Numbered from the stretch's first letter, positions 1 through 10,632 are shown. The stretch is DNA of 64,000 nt from Microscillaceae bacterium (GCA_003483885.1 DMXI01000608.1:1-64000); one strand, 5' to 3'. Program-made: numbers and translations. Notes: generated by a model from the letters alone, not told the origin.

Positions 1-1027
1 TTCCAATAATGGCAGACGTATTAAGTGCTGCATCAGAAATTGATCCCTTTCCGGCAACTATACCTAAGGGCACAGCAGCATTAGCTCCAGTCTTACCCTG
101 ACTGTACAAACCGTTAATATTATGACGTCCAACATCATCCTTAGCAACGATATTGATAGTTTCGTCTGCACTACCTACAAACCTGACTTGTAACCCGGTA
201 ATAATGATTGAGACAAATCGGACATTATCATCTGCGATGGTATAATTAATGGGGAACTCTGCGGCAGATACGGTGCCTTTGGTTGCCGTATTACCACTTG
301 CTCCTAACATATTTACAGTAGCAGAAGTGGTAATAAACTCAAAATTGGTATTATTACCCTCAAATATTAGGGTAAGAGTTCCAGAAGTATTTCGTACAAA
401 AGTATGTTTGGATGCTTCAGATATTACAATGGTAGGCACATCTATCACTTCATTATTACATACATTTACTGCTGAAGCATCACCTACAGTAATAGAAGGG
501 GCCGAAGCGGTAGTAAAAGAAAAAGTGGATGCCGCTGCAAGGGGGTCCCCCGAATTATCAGTAACACTGCTTGCATTTAACCTTAAATCATAACTAGTAT
601 TAGGTAGCAAATCATTGTTAAATTTCACCAACAATTTGACTGTACCATTGGTAGGTTCATATACATCATTATTTTCCAGATTGGTAAGGTTACTTATTTG
701 AAATAAATCATTAGCAGTGGTGTGAGTGGCTTCTGAGGACAATTTTAAATCAAACAATGGGAGTACCTCAGCTACCGAGTTGATAACTGTTCCCGTTCCT
801 ACAGTTGGCTCCACCTCTTGGTCGAATACCACTTCAATAATGAAATAATTGAGGGGTACTTCGGTAGCACCATTACCTCCAAAATCGTGACCTTTGACAA
901 CGTCAGAAGTTGTTTCCTGATTTAGCGCATAAAAGTTAAGGCTAGTTACAGTAGGTTGACTAAATGCTATTGTATAGTTCGCGAGTACAAAAAAGAATAT
1001 TAACAGTGGCTTTGATAATGCTTTCAT
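1..1027 (-). CDS. Large secreted surface protein, N-terminal part (partial at left edge)
   Basis: I translated the minus strand from the ATG at 1027 and found it open for about 342 codons to the window edge. It begins with a Sec signal peptide (MKALSKPL, a hydrophobic stretch, then AFSQ). The rest reads as beta-rich Ser/Thr/Asn-rich secreted sequence. It is a clear paralogue of the neighbouring 2147-residue protein: both start MKxLSKPL, share PLNYFI(I/V)E early on, an NTxYxLRL stretch, and ISEaS...FVRN(T/K)(S/T)G near residue 210. A C-terminal T9SS sorting domain is expected beyond the window but cannot be seen. The likely role is cell-surface adhesion or a matrix protein; the substrate is unknown. 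Confidence 0.85.
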   Translation of the reverse strand, partial: MKALSKPLLIFFFVLANYTIAFSQPTVTSLNFYALNQETTSDVVKGHDFGGNGATEVPLNYFIIEVVFDQEVEPTVGTGTVINSVAEVLPLFDLKLSSEATHTTANDLFQISNLTNLENNDVYEPTNGTVKLLVKFNNDLLPNTSYDLRLNASSVTDNSGDPLAAASTFSFTTASAPSITVGDASAVNVCNNEVIDVPTIVISEASKHTFVRNTSGTLTLIFEGNNTNFEFITTSATVNMLGASGNTATKGTVSAAEFPINYTIADDNVRFVSIIITGLQVRFVGSADETINIVAKDDVGRHNINGLYSQGKTGANAAVPLGIVAGKGSISDAALNTSAIIG

Positions 1028-1668
1028 GGAGTTAGTTGTTTTGGGATAATCCGTTTTAAATCCAGAAATAGTTAAAAAGTTAAAATGGCTATTTAGCCAC
1101 TTGCTTTTTATTCAAATAAAGACAAAAAAGGTAACCTTGTAATGAAAATATTTTTAACATTTAAAAATTAAAATCTTATTTGTATTTTTCCGTTTTAAAA
1201 TATTTTAACCCACTCTATAAAAAGGGGAAATATAATACTTGATAATTCAGTATTTTGATCACAGCAAAAAGCAGGTTTCTTTGTCCTCACAACAAGGCAG
1301 TGATTACCTGCTTACTTAAAAAAACGCGACTTATTTACTCAGGACAGCCAAAAGGTCACTAATCACTGCTCATATCACGCAAAAAAAATTAACAGGCCTT
1401 GTCTGTAACTTGATTCTTAAAAAGCGTAATGTGATATCATTAGCAGGCAGTGGCTTATCTCAATACATTGCCACTCAAGGCGACTCAGATTTCAATAAAG
1501 ATGATGTAATTTTGAGGATAATAATTCTAAAAAATATACTTAGAAATGACATGACGATGTTCAAAATCTGGAGATGGTAGCTGCCTCAGTAACATTAGGA
1601 GGGCTATTTATACAGGTGGAATTTGCTCATCAAAGGTGGCACGTTAAATCTTATCTAATTTATGCCAT
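1028..1668. other. Intergenic region between the two paralogous surface protein genes
   Basis: This is about 640 bp of AT-rich DNA. I found no ORF with coding character on either strand. It must hold the promoter of the minus-strand gene ending at the left edge, but I found no good TAnnTTTG element there. A small hairpin (AGTGGC at 1449-1454 with GCCACT at 1470-1475) and the palindrome TGATATCA near 1431 are the only structures noticed. Confidence 0.5.
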
Positions 1669-1700
1669 AAAAAAACCCGAAGGTATTGGCTACCCTCGGG
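1669..1700 (-). terminator. Rho-independent terminator of the giant surface protein gene
   Basis: On the minus strand, CCCGAGGG (1700-1693) pairs with CCTTCGGG (1683-1676), with one G-U pair, and a run of seven T follows. It lies 30 bp after the stop codon at 1730. Confidence 0.85.
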
Positions 1701-1729
1701 AATTTCTTATTTCAAATCAACTTGGTTGA

Positions 1730-4700
1730 TTAATGTTTCTCAAATTTGCGTCGGAAGACTGTCTTACCATCAGATACACTGATAATGTATACTCCCTCTG
1801 CCAAATCAGCAATGTCTAACTGAATTTGCTGATAGCCTCTGGTCCAAATTCCACGTTTCATTACTTGACCAGTCATAGAAATGATTTCCCATTTGGCATC
1901 CGAAGAAATACCCTTGTTTTGTAGGCTTACATTCAAATAACGATTGGTAGGGTTCGGGAATAGTTTCACATTGTCTCCCTTAAGATCATCCGCAATGCTC
2001 GTCACCTGATCAGGATTATTACCACTTCCTCCGCCTACACGTACTACTTGTATATTGCTCACTTCAGCCTGATAAACTTCCTTATTCTCATAATCGGCCA
2101 CAAAAACTACTACTCTAAACCTGGCGGGATCCAGTCCTAAGCTACCATAATCCCAAGTATAGCTTAAAGTTTGGCTATCACCTGCGGTCCAATTCTGCGC
2201 TCGGAACTCACCCGCAGCATCTGGCAACATTTTCCGTACAGCATTATAATAAGTCACCCCTCCCAAAGTAACTGTGGAATCTATCACTACTACATGCATC
2301 ACGGTTTGTTTATTTACCGCTTCGATCGCATTCACAGTAGCATTAATGGTTAAAACTCCACTAGTAGCTGTAGGGTTTGCAATGCTGATCAAAAATGGTG
2401 CATTGATCAGAGTACGCGTAGAAAAGACTGAGTCAGCCCAGTTGTTGGCTGCTCCGTTGGTCAGTACAGGTACTTCATCGCGGGTAACCCCATCTACTAC
2501 AATTCGAGGCACATCACGGATTCCATAATGGAATGAGCGAGCACTAACGTCTTGCTCAGAAGTAGTATTGATCTCATCTACCCCTGGGAAATCAGTATGA
2601 TAGTGGATATTCATTGCCTCCGCTTTGGTTTCTGCAAAGGTATGCCCGGCTAAATCTATTGCGCCATCTGGATCAGCAGTTTGATTAATGAAAAACTCAC
2701 TTAGCACCAATCGGTTACGGTTATTTACCTGGAAGTCATCAAAAGCAAAACCATCAAATTGTACGTTGGGAGTGTTATCAGAGTTACTTCCAAAGGCTAC
2801 TCTAAATCGGACAATTCTATTAGTTACACCTGCGGCATTCATCCTGTTAAGCACCTCATCTAATCCAAATCGAGCTACTTTCCATACTTTTGGTGTGGTT
2901 CTCACTTGAGTATTTCCAGACCATCCTTGGCTATCACCATTGTCACTGGAGAAGCTATCTCCTGGTTTACCTAAAATAGGTTTGGTATCATACCACTGCA
3001 GTCCTTGATTTTCGACTCCTACCCTAAACCAATTAGTACCATCATCAATGGTATATAATAGAACGACACCATCGGAGCCTCTATCCAAATCAGAGAAATA
3101 ACTGAATGACACCATTGGACGATTTAACGCGTTGATATTAAAACAGGGACTCTCTACAAAAGATTGTTCATTGCCGTTATACTTAGCATCGGCCACTGCT
3201 ACCGAGCTTCCTGTATTATCAGTCACCCAGGAATTTCCTTTATCCGCTGGAATGTTTCCAAACCCATTAGGAACTTTTAACCGCCAACTGGTACGGTCCA
3301 AAGCTACTCCATTAGAATCTACTATCCCGTGACTTACCCATCCAGCAGCACCACTGGTAAAATCTTCGTTATAAGTATCCGCAGGGGTTACATTGAATAC
3401 TGGGAAGATATCAATACGTTTAACCATTGAATAACTAAATATACTCTGAGTCACGGTGAGTTTCACAAAATAAGTACCTGCTGCTGCATATGTATGGGTT
3501 GGGTTTTGGGCAGTTGAAGTGCTACCATCACCAAATTCCCAAAGTCGCCCTTCTATTGGGTCTGCTCCCAAAGTAGTTAAATCATTAAATTGAGTGGCAG
3601 TTCCAAAACACTTCCCTTGAAAGTTAAAATCAATATTGAAAACCTTTGTAGAATCTAATTGGCAACCTTCAGCATTTTCTACCAACAATGAATAAGAAAT
3701 ACTCTGGGCAGTATTGGTAGTTAAAGTTAAAGTATCAACTTGACGGCTTTTAGTCACACCAGTAAAAGTCCAGTTCCACTTCCAGGCTGGAGTTACATTA
3801 TTGGCTGAGGCTCTGAATATTACATTACGGCTATCAAAACGTCGTTCTACCTGAACTCGTAATCCTTTTGGAGAAGGGTTTATTCTAAAGACTATTGGCT
3901 GCGATTCGGCAAAACAGCTTTTGTCATCGGTATATTGATACACCACTTTATAATCTCCTGTTCCCCTCAATCCCACAACAGTGGATGGGTTAAAAGTGTT
4001 GACCCCGGCCCCCAAGTCTAGTACTTGTACATCAGCAGCATCACGCACAAGGAATTTACCACTACCAGGATTAGTTGGTGCTCCTCCATTTACTGAGGGA
4101 GCCAAAGTAATAGCACCATCCCCTTCACAATAAGCAGCATTTAAACCAGTAAAGGTAAGCGCTGGTAAAGGTGTAAGCGCAATGATTCGAGCCACTGAAC
4201 CTACACAATTATTGAGATCGGTTTCGGTAACAGTAATGACACCCTGAGTACTATCGGTCCAATCTATTGCCACATTTGTGACTCCGGCACCCATAATTTC
4301 ACTTTTACCATCTGGCCTTATGGTTCCTCCCTGAATAGCGCCATTTTCTACTACCCATCTAAATGTATGCGCAGTATTTGTAGTATTGATTGTGTACATC
4401 TCGTTGGTAGAGTTTACACAAGCACTCGTAGCAGCAGTAGCAAAGGTGGGAGCAGGCAAAGGGTTGATAGTAATATTAGCCGTGGTTGAAGCTTCACAAG
4501 AACTACTACTTCTTACAGTTAAGGTAATGGTTCCCATAGCCAGAGTACCCCAATTTACCGTAATTTGTGAGTTATCGCTTGCTTGGCTTAAAACGATCCC
4601 TCCCGATACTGACCAAGAATAAGAATTAGTTGGAATAATCCCACCATCTACAGTATACACTTGAGTTCCTCGGGCACAAGTTGATCCCGTTGTATCTGTT

Positions 4701-7700
4701 GGCGTATTAACAATAGTGCTAGTCGTACTATTAATAGCTACTGGAGGCCTGGATAACACACTAAATGGTATTGTAATAGTATTTGCACTACATCCTCTGG
4801 CATCTACAAAGTTAAATACCAGTTTATAGTTGCCAATACCTGCGGGCGTAAGTGTAGTAGGATCAAAAGATTTTACGCCATTGGCCAAAGTCGTTATAAG
4901 CGCATCAGAAGCATCGGTAATGGTATAAACTCCTACATCGGTGGTTAGACCATTATTCAAATTATTCACTTCCGCTCCATTGGCATTAGCCACCAAGTTT
5001 ACCATAGGTGATCCCAGACAAAACTGTTGATTTGTAGTGATTCCAGAAACTACTACACTTGGTAAACGATTCAAGGTTACTGTTTCTGTGACAGTTCCTT
5101 CACAACCAGATCCATCTCTTTGAGTTACTCTTATAGTTGCATCACCTGGAGCATTTCCCCAATCAATCACGACCGAATTAAGTTCTGTGCCTGAAAAAGT
5201 GGTCACATTTCCACTAGGACTTTGAATAGTTCCTCCAGTTACCTCCCAAATAACCGAATGCCCACTCGGTACAGCATTGATTGTATACGTATAGCCAGTA
5301 GAGTTTATACAGGCATTCTTCAAATTCACAGTTGGGGTAGTAGGAGCAAATCCAGGTATGGGAGGAGTATTAATCATCACCGTTACATCAGTGTTGTTCT
5401 GACAACCAGCAGCATTGCGGGCAATCAGGTTTACAGTACCTGAACCTACATTATTCCATTGTATAGTCACTTGATTTCCGGTACTAGTAGGAGAAGTAAT
5501 TCTTCCTTCAGCAGGGTCTACATTCCATATATAAGAAGTTCCCCCACTAGCGGTATAGGTTTGGTCCAATCCTACGCAATTGTTATTGGTACCATCTGGG
5601 GTAATGGTTGGCGAAGGTTGGGGGTTTACAGTAAATCTACTTGTAACAGTTTCCGAACAATTGGTAGTGGTGTTGGTTTCAGTAACGCTTAAATCAAAAT
5701 TCCCCCCAGTAGTAGATGATGTCCAATCAATGGTAACGATGCTTCCATTACTACTTCCAGAAATAGTACCTCCCCCAGAAAGGACCCAGGAATAAGTTCG
5801 TCCACTGATAGCAGGCACCTGAAAGGAAGAGGTAGATGCAGCACAAACGACAAAAGGATCTATCGCCGTACCAGTACCTGGTGCTATACCAGAACGCCTC
5901 GAAATGCTCGGATTAGGAGCAGTATTGACAACAAATGTTTTAGTAAAAGATTGAGGTGGAGGGGTCACGAGAGGAGGAGGAAGAGGGGAAGGAACATTAG
6001 TTGCAGTAATTCGATAGGTTCCTTGCATTAAAGTAGATGGAACAAGAAAAAACACATAATCTCCGCTTTCAGTCCGGTCTAAACGGAAACCGCTGGTGGG
6101 TGATTGAGTGATGATCCCTCCCGGTGCGGTTAGGCGCTGTAATACCACGTTGCCAGAAGGAATAGGAAAACCATTAGCCGAGGTTTTTACCCGAAACTCC
6201 TGATCACTTGTTACATTATCACAGTAATTGGTTACTCCCGAAATGGTAGCATTTGGGTCAAATACATTGATGGTAAAAGTTCCAGTAGTAACACAACCAG
6301 TACCATCTCTCACAAATCTATAAGTAACAGTGCTACTATTACCAATACCTACTACGCTTGCGTAAAATTCATTATTGCCAGCTCCACCAACTCCATCGCC
6401 TGAAAAGGTAACTGTTCCAGTTCCTCCTGATACATTTACTGTCAAGGTTTGAGTATTAGCATTCACAGCGATACTAGGGGTTCCACCTGAGGGAAAGGAC
6501 CCTAAATCGATGCTTTCAAATGACAAATCTCCAGCAAGCGTAGGTGAATTGATTGTAATGCCTGTAATAGTTCCTTCAGTGACTCCTCTTAAACAACCAT
6601 TAATTGCTCTTACAGAAATAGAGATACCTGTTCCTGCGCCACTTGGGGTTAAATCAATGTAGTTGTCGGTGGTAGTAGTAGTACCTCCACCAAATTGCGG
6701 AGGAATAGTCCATTCATATTGAGTAGCTCCTGCTACTCTTGGTACAGTATAACGGAATGATGTCCCTGCGTTAGAACAAATAGAAGGAGAACCAGAAGGG
6801 CCAGTAATATCACCAGGACTTAAGTTTAGAGAAGGGTCATTAAGATTCGCGGTAACTCTAAGATCATTTTTAACCCGAGGATTTTGGCTTTCGCGGCAAT
6901 TATTTACTGCTTTTACGGTAAGAGTTGTTGTACCGCCAGTCACGGCTTTTGGAGTAAGGGTAATAGAGTTGGTAGTGGTTCTCCATTGATCAGCCACTGA
7001 AGTGGCTGTAGCACCAGTTACATCAAAAAAAGTAGATGATACAGTCCAAAGGTAGGCATTGGCTCCAGTTACTGGATCAACCGAATAAACCCTGGACCCA
7101 CTTGATAGACAATGGTTAGCCACTCCCGTAATGGCCGAGGGGTTTAAGTCTAGGTCAGGTATGGTAGCTCGTCCTTCAATAGTCACCAAGTTTTGCCCAG
7201 CCAAACCAACAAAATCATAACGTTGGAGGTCCGCTGGGTCTACCCTAATATGGGCAGTTTGGGTTCTGTCAGCATTGTAAATTACCCTCACCCCAGAAAT
7301 CATCAACGTATTACTTAAACCTGCATCTTCAATGGTATAGTTGATTCTAATCCGGTCTGCATTAACATCTATTGAGTTTATTATCGGATTACTACTGTTT
7401 TTAGGACCTAAAAACCTTATGTCTAGTTCTTTACCAGCGACCGACTGATTATTATCAAATTTGAAGTCACTGTCATCAAAATGAATATCAAGCTCTCCTG
7501 TTTTATTACGAACAAAACCATAAGCAGAAACTTCAGAAATTAAAATGGGGGAAACAGTAGCTACTTCTGTCTGGCATAAATCTCCTGAAGCAGTCCCCCC
7601 AGTTACCGATAATGCGTTGGAGGTTCTAAAACTAAAGTCTTGGGCAGGCACTACATCTCCAGCACCATTTCTTAATGCGCCACCCCTAAGCCGTAAGGTA

Positions 7701-8173
7701 TAAGTAGTATTGGGGCTTAAATCGGCGGTAAGCCGTAATAAAAATAATATACTTTGGGAGTTTTGCTGTACATCAAGGTCAGCCCGATTATCAGAGTTGC
7801 CCAGAGAAGCCACCCCAGTAATAAGGCTGGTTGATGACCCATCTAATATATCAATCGTTCTAGAAAGGTCGTACCGCGAGTTAAAAAGATTATCTGATGT
7901 TCTGCCGGATCCAGCTGGAAAAGGCGTTGGCAAAATATTTTCATTAAAATTAATCTCAACAATAAAATAATTGAGTGGTACATGACGCGCGCTATCTGAG
8001 CCAGAATTTTGTCGAGGGAGGCGAAAACCTTTAGTTATAGTAGGGAAATCTGTCTGAGAAACATAAAACCTTACTTTTTCAACAACAGGTTGAGCAAAAG
8101 CCAGATGGATATTCAATAACAGATTGACCAGTATAATACAGCCAATTGCTAGCGGTTTTGATAATACTTTCAT
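1730..8173 (-). CDS. Giant T9SS-secreted PKD/Ig-like repeat protein with Omp28-like module
   Basis: This 2147-residue protein starts with a signal peptide ending LAFAQ. Next comes an Ig-like N-terminal region, then many Cys-containing PKD/Ig-like repeats of roughly 80-110 residues (about 340-1510), recognisable by recurring 'Y.W.v..G.i' and 'v.W......G.itv' patterns. A canonical PKD domain (WEFGDGSTS...PTHTYAAAGTY) lies near 1525-1575. An MAM/jelly-roll-like segment opens with EDFTSGAAGW. An Omp28-related module (LSEFFINQTADPDG to VRKMLPDAAGEF) spans about 1820-2045. The last ~80 residues form a T9SS type A sorting domain (LFPNPTNRYLNV, AEGVYIISV, FRRKF). It is likely anchored or released at the cell surface, with adhesin or matrix function inferred. 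It is a tandem paralogue of the partial gene at the left edge. Confidence 0.9.
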   Translation of the reverse strand: MKVLSKPLAIGCIILVNLLLNIHLAFAQPVVEKVRFYVSQTDFPTITKGFRLPRQNSGSDSARHVPLNYFIVEINFNENILPTPFPAGSGRTSDNLFNSRYDLSRTIDILDGSSTSLITGVASLGNSDNRADLDVQQNSQSILFLLRLTADLSPNTTYTLRLRGGALRNGAGDVVPAQDFSFRTSNALSVTGGTASGDLCQTEVATVSPILISEVSAYGFVRNKTGELDIHFDDSDFKFDNNQSVAGKELDIRFLGPKNSSNPIINSIDVNADRIRINYTIEDAGLSNTLMISGVRVIYNADRTQTAHIRVDPADLQRYDFVGLAGQNLVTIEGRATIPDLDLNPSAITGVANHCLSSGSRVYSVDPVTGANAYLWTVSSTFFDVTGATATSVADQWRTTTNSITLTPKAVTGGTTTLTVKAVNNCRESQNPRVKNDLRVTANLNDPSLNLSPGDITGPSGSPSICSNAGTSFRYTVPRVAGATQYEWTIPPQFGGGTTTTTDNYIDLTPSGAGTGISISVRAINGCLRGVTEGTITGITINSPTLAGDLSFESIDLGSFPSGGTPSIAVNANTQTLTVNVSGGTGTVTFSGDGVGGAGNNEFYASVVGIGNSSTVTYRFVRDGTGCVTTGTFTINVFDPNATISGVTNYCDNVTSDQEFRVKTSANGFPIPSGNVVLQRLTAPGGIITQSPTSGFRLDRTESGDYVFFLVPSTLMQGTYRITATNVPSPLPPPLVTPPPQSFTKTFVVNTAPNPSISRRSGIAPGTGTAIDPFVVCAASTSSFQVPAISGRTYSWVLSGGGTISGSSNGSIVTIDWTSSTTGGNFDLSVTETNTTTNCSETVTSRFTVNPQPSPTITPDGTNNNCVGLDQTYTASGGTSYIWNVDPAEGRITSPTSTGNQVTIQWNNVGSGTVNLIARNAAGCQNNTDVTVMINTPPIPGFAPTTPTVNLKNACINSTGYTYTINAVPSGHSVIWEVTGGTIQSPSGNVTTFSGTELNSVVIDWGNAPGDATIRVTQRDGSGCEGTVTETVTLNRLPSVVVSGITTNQQFCLGSPMVNLVANANGAEVNNLNNGLTTDVGVYTITDASDALITTLANGVKSFDPTTLTPAGIGNYKLVFNFVDARGCSANTITIPFSVLSRPPVAINSTTSTIVNTPTDTTGSTCARGTQVYTVDGGIIPTNSYSWSVSGGIVLSQASDNSQITVNWGTLAMGTITLTVRSSSSCEASTTANITINPLPAPTFATAATSACVNSTNEMYTINTTNTAHTFRWVVENGAIQGGTIRPDGKSEIMGAGVTNVAIDWTDSTQGVITVTETDLNNCVGSVARIIALTPLPALTFTGLNAAYCEGDGAITLAPSVNGGAPTNPGSGKFLVRDAADVQVLDLGAGVNTFNPSTVVGLRGTGDYKVVYQYTDDKSCFAESQPIVFRINPSPKGLRVQVERRFDSRNVIFRASANNVTPAWKWNWTFTGVTKSRQVDTLTLTTNTAQSISYSLLVENAEGCQLDSTKVFNIDFNFQGKCFGTATQFNDLTTLGADPIEGRLWEFGDGSTSTAQNPTHTYAAAGTYFVKLTVTQSIFSYSMVKRIDIFPVFNVTPADTYNEDFTSGAAGWVSHGIVDSNGVALDRTSWRLKVPNGFGNIPADKGNSWVTDNTGSSVAVADAKYNGNEQSFVESPCFNINALNRPMVSFSYFSDLDRGSDGVVLLYTIDDGTNWFRVGVENQGLQWYDTKPILGKPGDSFSSDNGDSQGWSGNTQVRTTPKVWKVARFGLDEVLNRMNAAGVTNRIVRFRVAFGSNSDNTPNVQFDGFAFDDFQVNNRNRLVLSEFFINQTADPDGAIDLAGHTFAETKAEAMNIHYHTDFPGVDEINTTSEQDVSARSFHYGIRDVPRIVVDGVTRDEVPVLTNGAANNWADSVFSTRTLINAPFLISIANPTATSGVLTINATVNAIEAVNKQTVMHVVVIDSTVTLGGVTYYNAVRKMLPDAAGEFRAQNWTAGDSQTLSYTWDYGSLGLDPARFRVVVFVADYENKEVYQAEVSNIQVVRVGGGSGNNPDQVTSIADDLKGDNVKLFPNPTNRYLNVSLQNKGISSDAKWEIISMTGQVMKRGIWTRGYQQIQLDIADLAEGVYIISVSDGKTVFRRKFEKH

Positions 8174-8616
8174 TATAGTTTTGTAGGGTTTGGGTACAGT
8201 TCGTCTAAGAAATTTAATACCTTAATAGAGAACTTTGCCTTTCAGTTAGTATAAGGTAAAACTACTCATATATCAGTCTACTTGCCAAAAAGTAACCAAA
8301 AAAAGTTTTTTTTGAAAGCACTGATAATCAAAGCTTTATAGATAATAAAAAAACAAAATAGCTGAAAGTCTCAAATATACTATATAGATCTCCTCTCCTC
8401 CAAAACAAACCACAAATCTTTTGTTATTTTTAGGTATTATACGATAAAAACAACTCCATTTTTGTTCTTAAAAAATGCCAAAAATAATGTTAAAGAACAA
8501 TTTTATCAAAACACACTTCGTCTTAAAACAATAGCATTTTGTTTACCTTTTGCCCAAGAAAAAGTATCAATAGTTTTGTCTTGTATTAATACTTTGTAAA
8601 AAAAAACAAAAGAGGT
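8174..8616. other. Divergent intergenic region
   Basis: This is about 440 bp of very AT-rich DNA between two divergent surface protein genes. It holds no ORF. Only the plus-strand promoter just downstream (8617-8644) is clear; I found no convincing TAnnTTTG for the minus-strand gene. Confidence 0.5.
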
Positions 8617-8644
8617 TTGAAATTACAGGAAAAAATTATCTTTG
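8617..8644 (+). promoter_or_regulatory. Bacteroidota-type promoter (TTG-N17-TAnnTTTG)
   Basis: TTG at 8617-8619 and TATCTTTG at 8637-8644 are 17 bp apart. This matches the known Bacteroidota sigma-A consensus. The -7 box ends 34 bp before the ATG at 8679. Confidence 0.75.
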
Positions 8645-8678
8645 CAACTTCTAATTAACTTAACCAAAATATAAAATT

Positions 8679-10592
8679 ATGCAACGCTCAAAATTCTATA
8701 ATTTGACCAGACTATGGAGCTTGTTATGCCTACTATGTTTGATTTCACCCCAGTTGTTGGCTCAGTCTGCTTTAAGCGTTAAAGATTCTATAGCCATCAC
8801 CTCACCAGAAGGTATTGCTATACTTGCTGACGGAAGCTTTTATGTGACTGACCTGGGTAGCAATAAAATTCGTAAATATGATAATACAGGTACTTTTGTT
8901 TCTGAGTTTGGAGGCCCAGGTGCCACTGATGGACTATTCAATGGCCCTACTGGTATCGCTGTAGACAGCCAAGGAAATATTTTTGTGACAGACCGTAGTA
9001 ACAATAGGGTACAAAAGTTTAACAGTAGCGGTACTTTTGTGAAGGTTATAGGAACTACTACTGCAAGCACCGCCAATGGGGACTTTAATAACCCTGTCGG
9101 AATTGCAATAGATGCCGCAAATAATGTGTATGTAGTAGATCGTTTTAATGATCGGGTACAAAAACTAACCAATGATGGCGTATTTATCAAAAACATTGGA
9201 ATGGCCGGAACAGCCGATGGACAGTTTGGTGCGCCTTATGGTATTATATTAGATAGCGATGCCAATCTGTATGTAACAGATACTGGCAATGACAACGTAC
9301 AAAAATTTGACAGTACGGGTACTTTTCTTTCAAAGTTTGGCGTTTCTGGAACTGGCAACGGAGAATTTCAAAGCCCCTTAGGTATTGCATTAGATGCCCA
9401 AAAGAATGTTTATGTTTCTGATGTTGCTAATGACAAAATCCTAATTTTCAACAGTAGTTTCACTTTTTTAAGTAATCTTACCACCCACCGCACTCTTACT
9501 TCAGCTGACTTCTTGGCGTTTAATGCAAATGGAGAGTTATATATAACTGACCGAAATTTGGGTCAGGTATATATTTACACTACTCCCCGAGAAATCAACG
9601 TCAAAGCAGGTACTACTAACCTAGCTTCTAATAGTACTCGCGACTTTGGTAATGTGAATGTAGGAAGTAGTTCAGGAGATGTTACTTTCACTATTGAAAA
9701 TTTGGGAGGATTTGATCTTACCTTAAATGGTACCGCAGGTAGTTTGGTCGTTTTGAGTGGTACCAATGCAGCTGACTTTACCGTTACCCAAACCAATGTA
9801 ACTTCACCAATTGCAGGTTTTTCCAACAAGACTTTTACAGTATCACTTAATCCAAGTGCTACCGGAACTCGTACTGCAGCCTTAACCATCATGAGTAATG
9901 ATGCCGATGAAGGAACCTATACCATCAACTTAACTGGAAATGGGGCCAACCCTGAAATTAATGTAAAAGCAGGAACTACTGATGTAGCTTCAGGTGGTAC
10001 TTATGATTTTGGTTCGGTACAATCTGGACAGAGTTCTGCTGACGTAACTTTCACGATTGAGAACACTGGAAATGGAATGCTTACTTTGAGTGGAACCGCA
10101 GGTAGTTTGGTTGCTGTAAGTGGTACCAATGCAGCTGACTTTACCGTTACCCAAACCAATGTGACTTCACCAGTTGCAGGTAATGGCAATGTCACTTTCA
10201 CGGTAAAATACACGGCTGGTACTACTGTAGGAGCAGCCAGTGCGGTGCTTACTATTACTAGTAATGATGCCGATGAAGGAACTTACACTGTCAACCTCAC
10301 AGGAACTGCCACCAGCAGTGTAACTTCGTTGCCCAATACCTTAACTACTGGAAAGCTTAAAATAGGCCCTAACCCAGCAACTGATCGGGTAAAAATAATG
10401 GTAAGTGGCCAAGCGTCTACTGACATTAGCTACCAAATAGTAGATTTACAAGGGCGTGTGGTAAGCACAGGCAATGGAAAAGCTCAAAATGGTGCTTTAA
10501 CCTTAAACTTAAGTCAATTAGGCAAGGGAAATTACGTGGTGATTTTCAACATTGGCAATCAAATTGTTTCACGTCGTTTGCAAAAACAATAA
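8679..10592 (+). CDS. Secreted NHL-repeat beta-propeller protein with T9SS sorting domain
   Basis: This 637-residue protein has a signal peptide ending LLAQS. About six NHL repeats (residues ~30-305) follow, with recurring PxGIAxD...xxxYVxDxxNxxVQKF motifs, and should form a beta-propeller. Two tandem 'choice-of-anchor D' Ig-like domains (~307-415 and ~425-540) start with EINVKAGTT and contain GTNAADFTVTQTNVTSP. The C-terminal ~75 residues are a T9SS sorting domain (IGPNPATDRVKI, LSQLGKGNYVVIF, RRLQKQ). Its own promoter is visible upstream. A small lipoprotein gene follows 40 bp later and may be cotranscribed. The protein is exported to the surface; the ligand is unknown. Confidence 0.9.
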   Translation: MQRSKFYNLTRLWSLLCLLCLISPQLLAQSALSVKDSIAITSPEGIAILADGSFYVTDLGSNKIRKYDNTGTFVSEFGGPGATDGLFNGPTGIAVDSQGNIFVTDRSNNRVQKFNSSGTFVKVIGTTTASTANGDFNNPVGIAIDAANNVYVVDRFNDRVQKLTNDGVFIKNIGMAGTADGQFGAPYGIILDSDANLYVTDTGNDNVQKFDSTGTFLSKFGVSGTGNGEFQSPLGIALDAQKNVYVSDVANDKILIFNSSFTFLSNLTTHRTLTSADFLAFNANGELYITDRNLGQVYIYTTPREINVKAGTTNLASNSTRDFGNVNVGSSSGDVTFTIENLGGFDLTLNGTAGSLVVLSGTNAADFTVTQTNVTSPIAGFSNKTFTVSLNPSATGTRTAALTIMSNDADEGTYTINLTGNGANPEINVKAGTTDVASGGTYDFGSVQSGQSSADVTFTIENTGNGMLTLSGTAGSLVAVSGTNAADFTVTQTNVTSPVAGNGNVTFTVKYTAGTTVGAASAVLTITSNDADEGTYTVNLTGTATSSVTSLPNTLTTGKLKIGPNPATDRVKIMVSGQASTDISYQIVDLQGRVVSTGNGKAQNGALTLNLSQLGKGNYVVIFNIGNQIVSRRLQKQ

Positions 10593-10632
10593 GCGTTTTA
10601 TAAATTATCAGAAATTTTAAATTAGAAAAACA

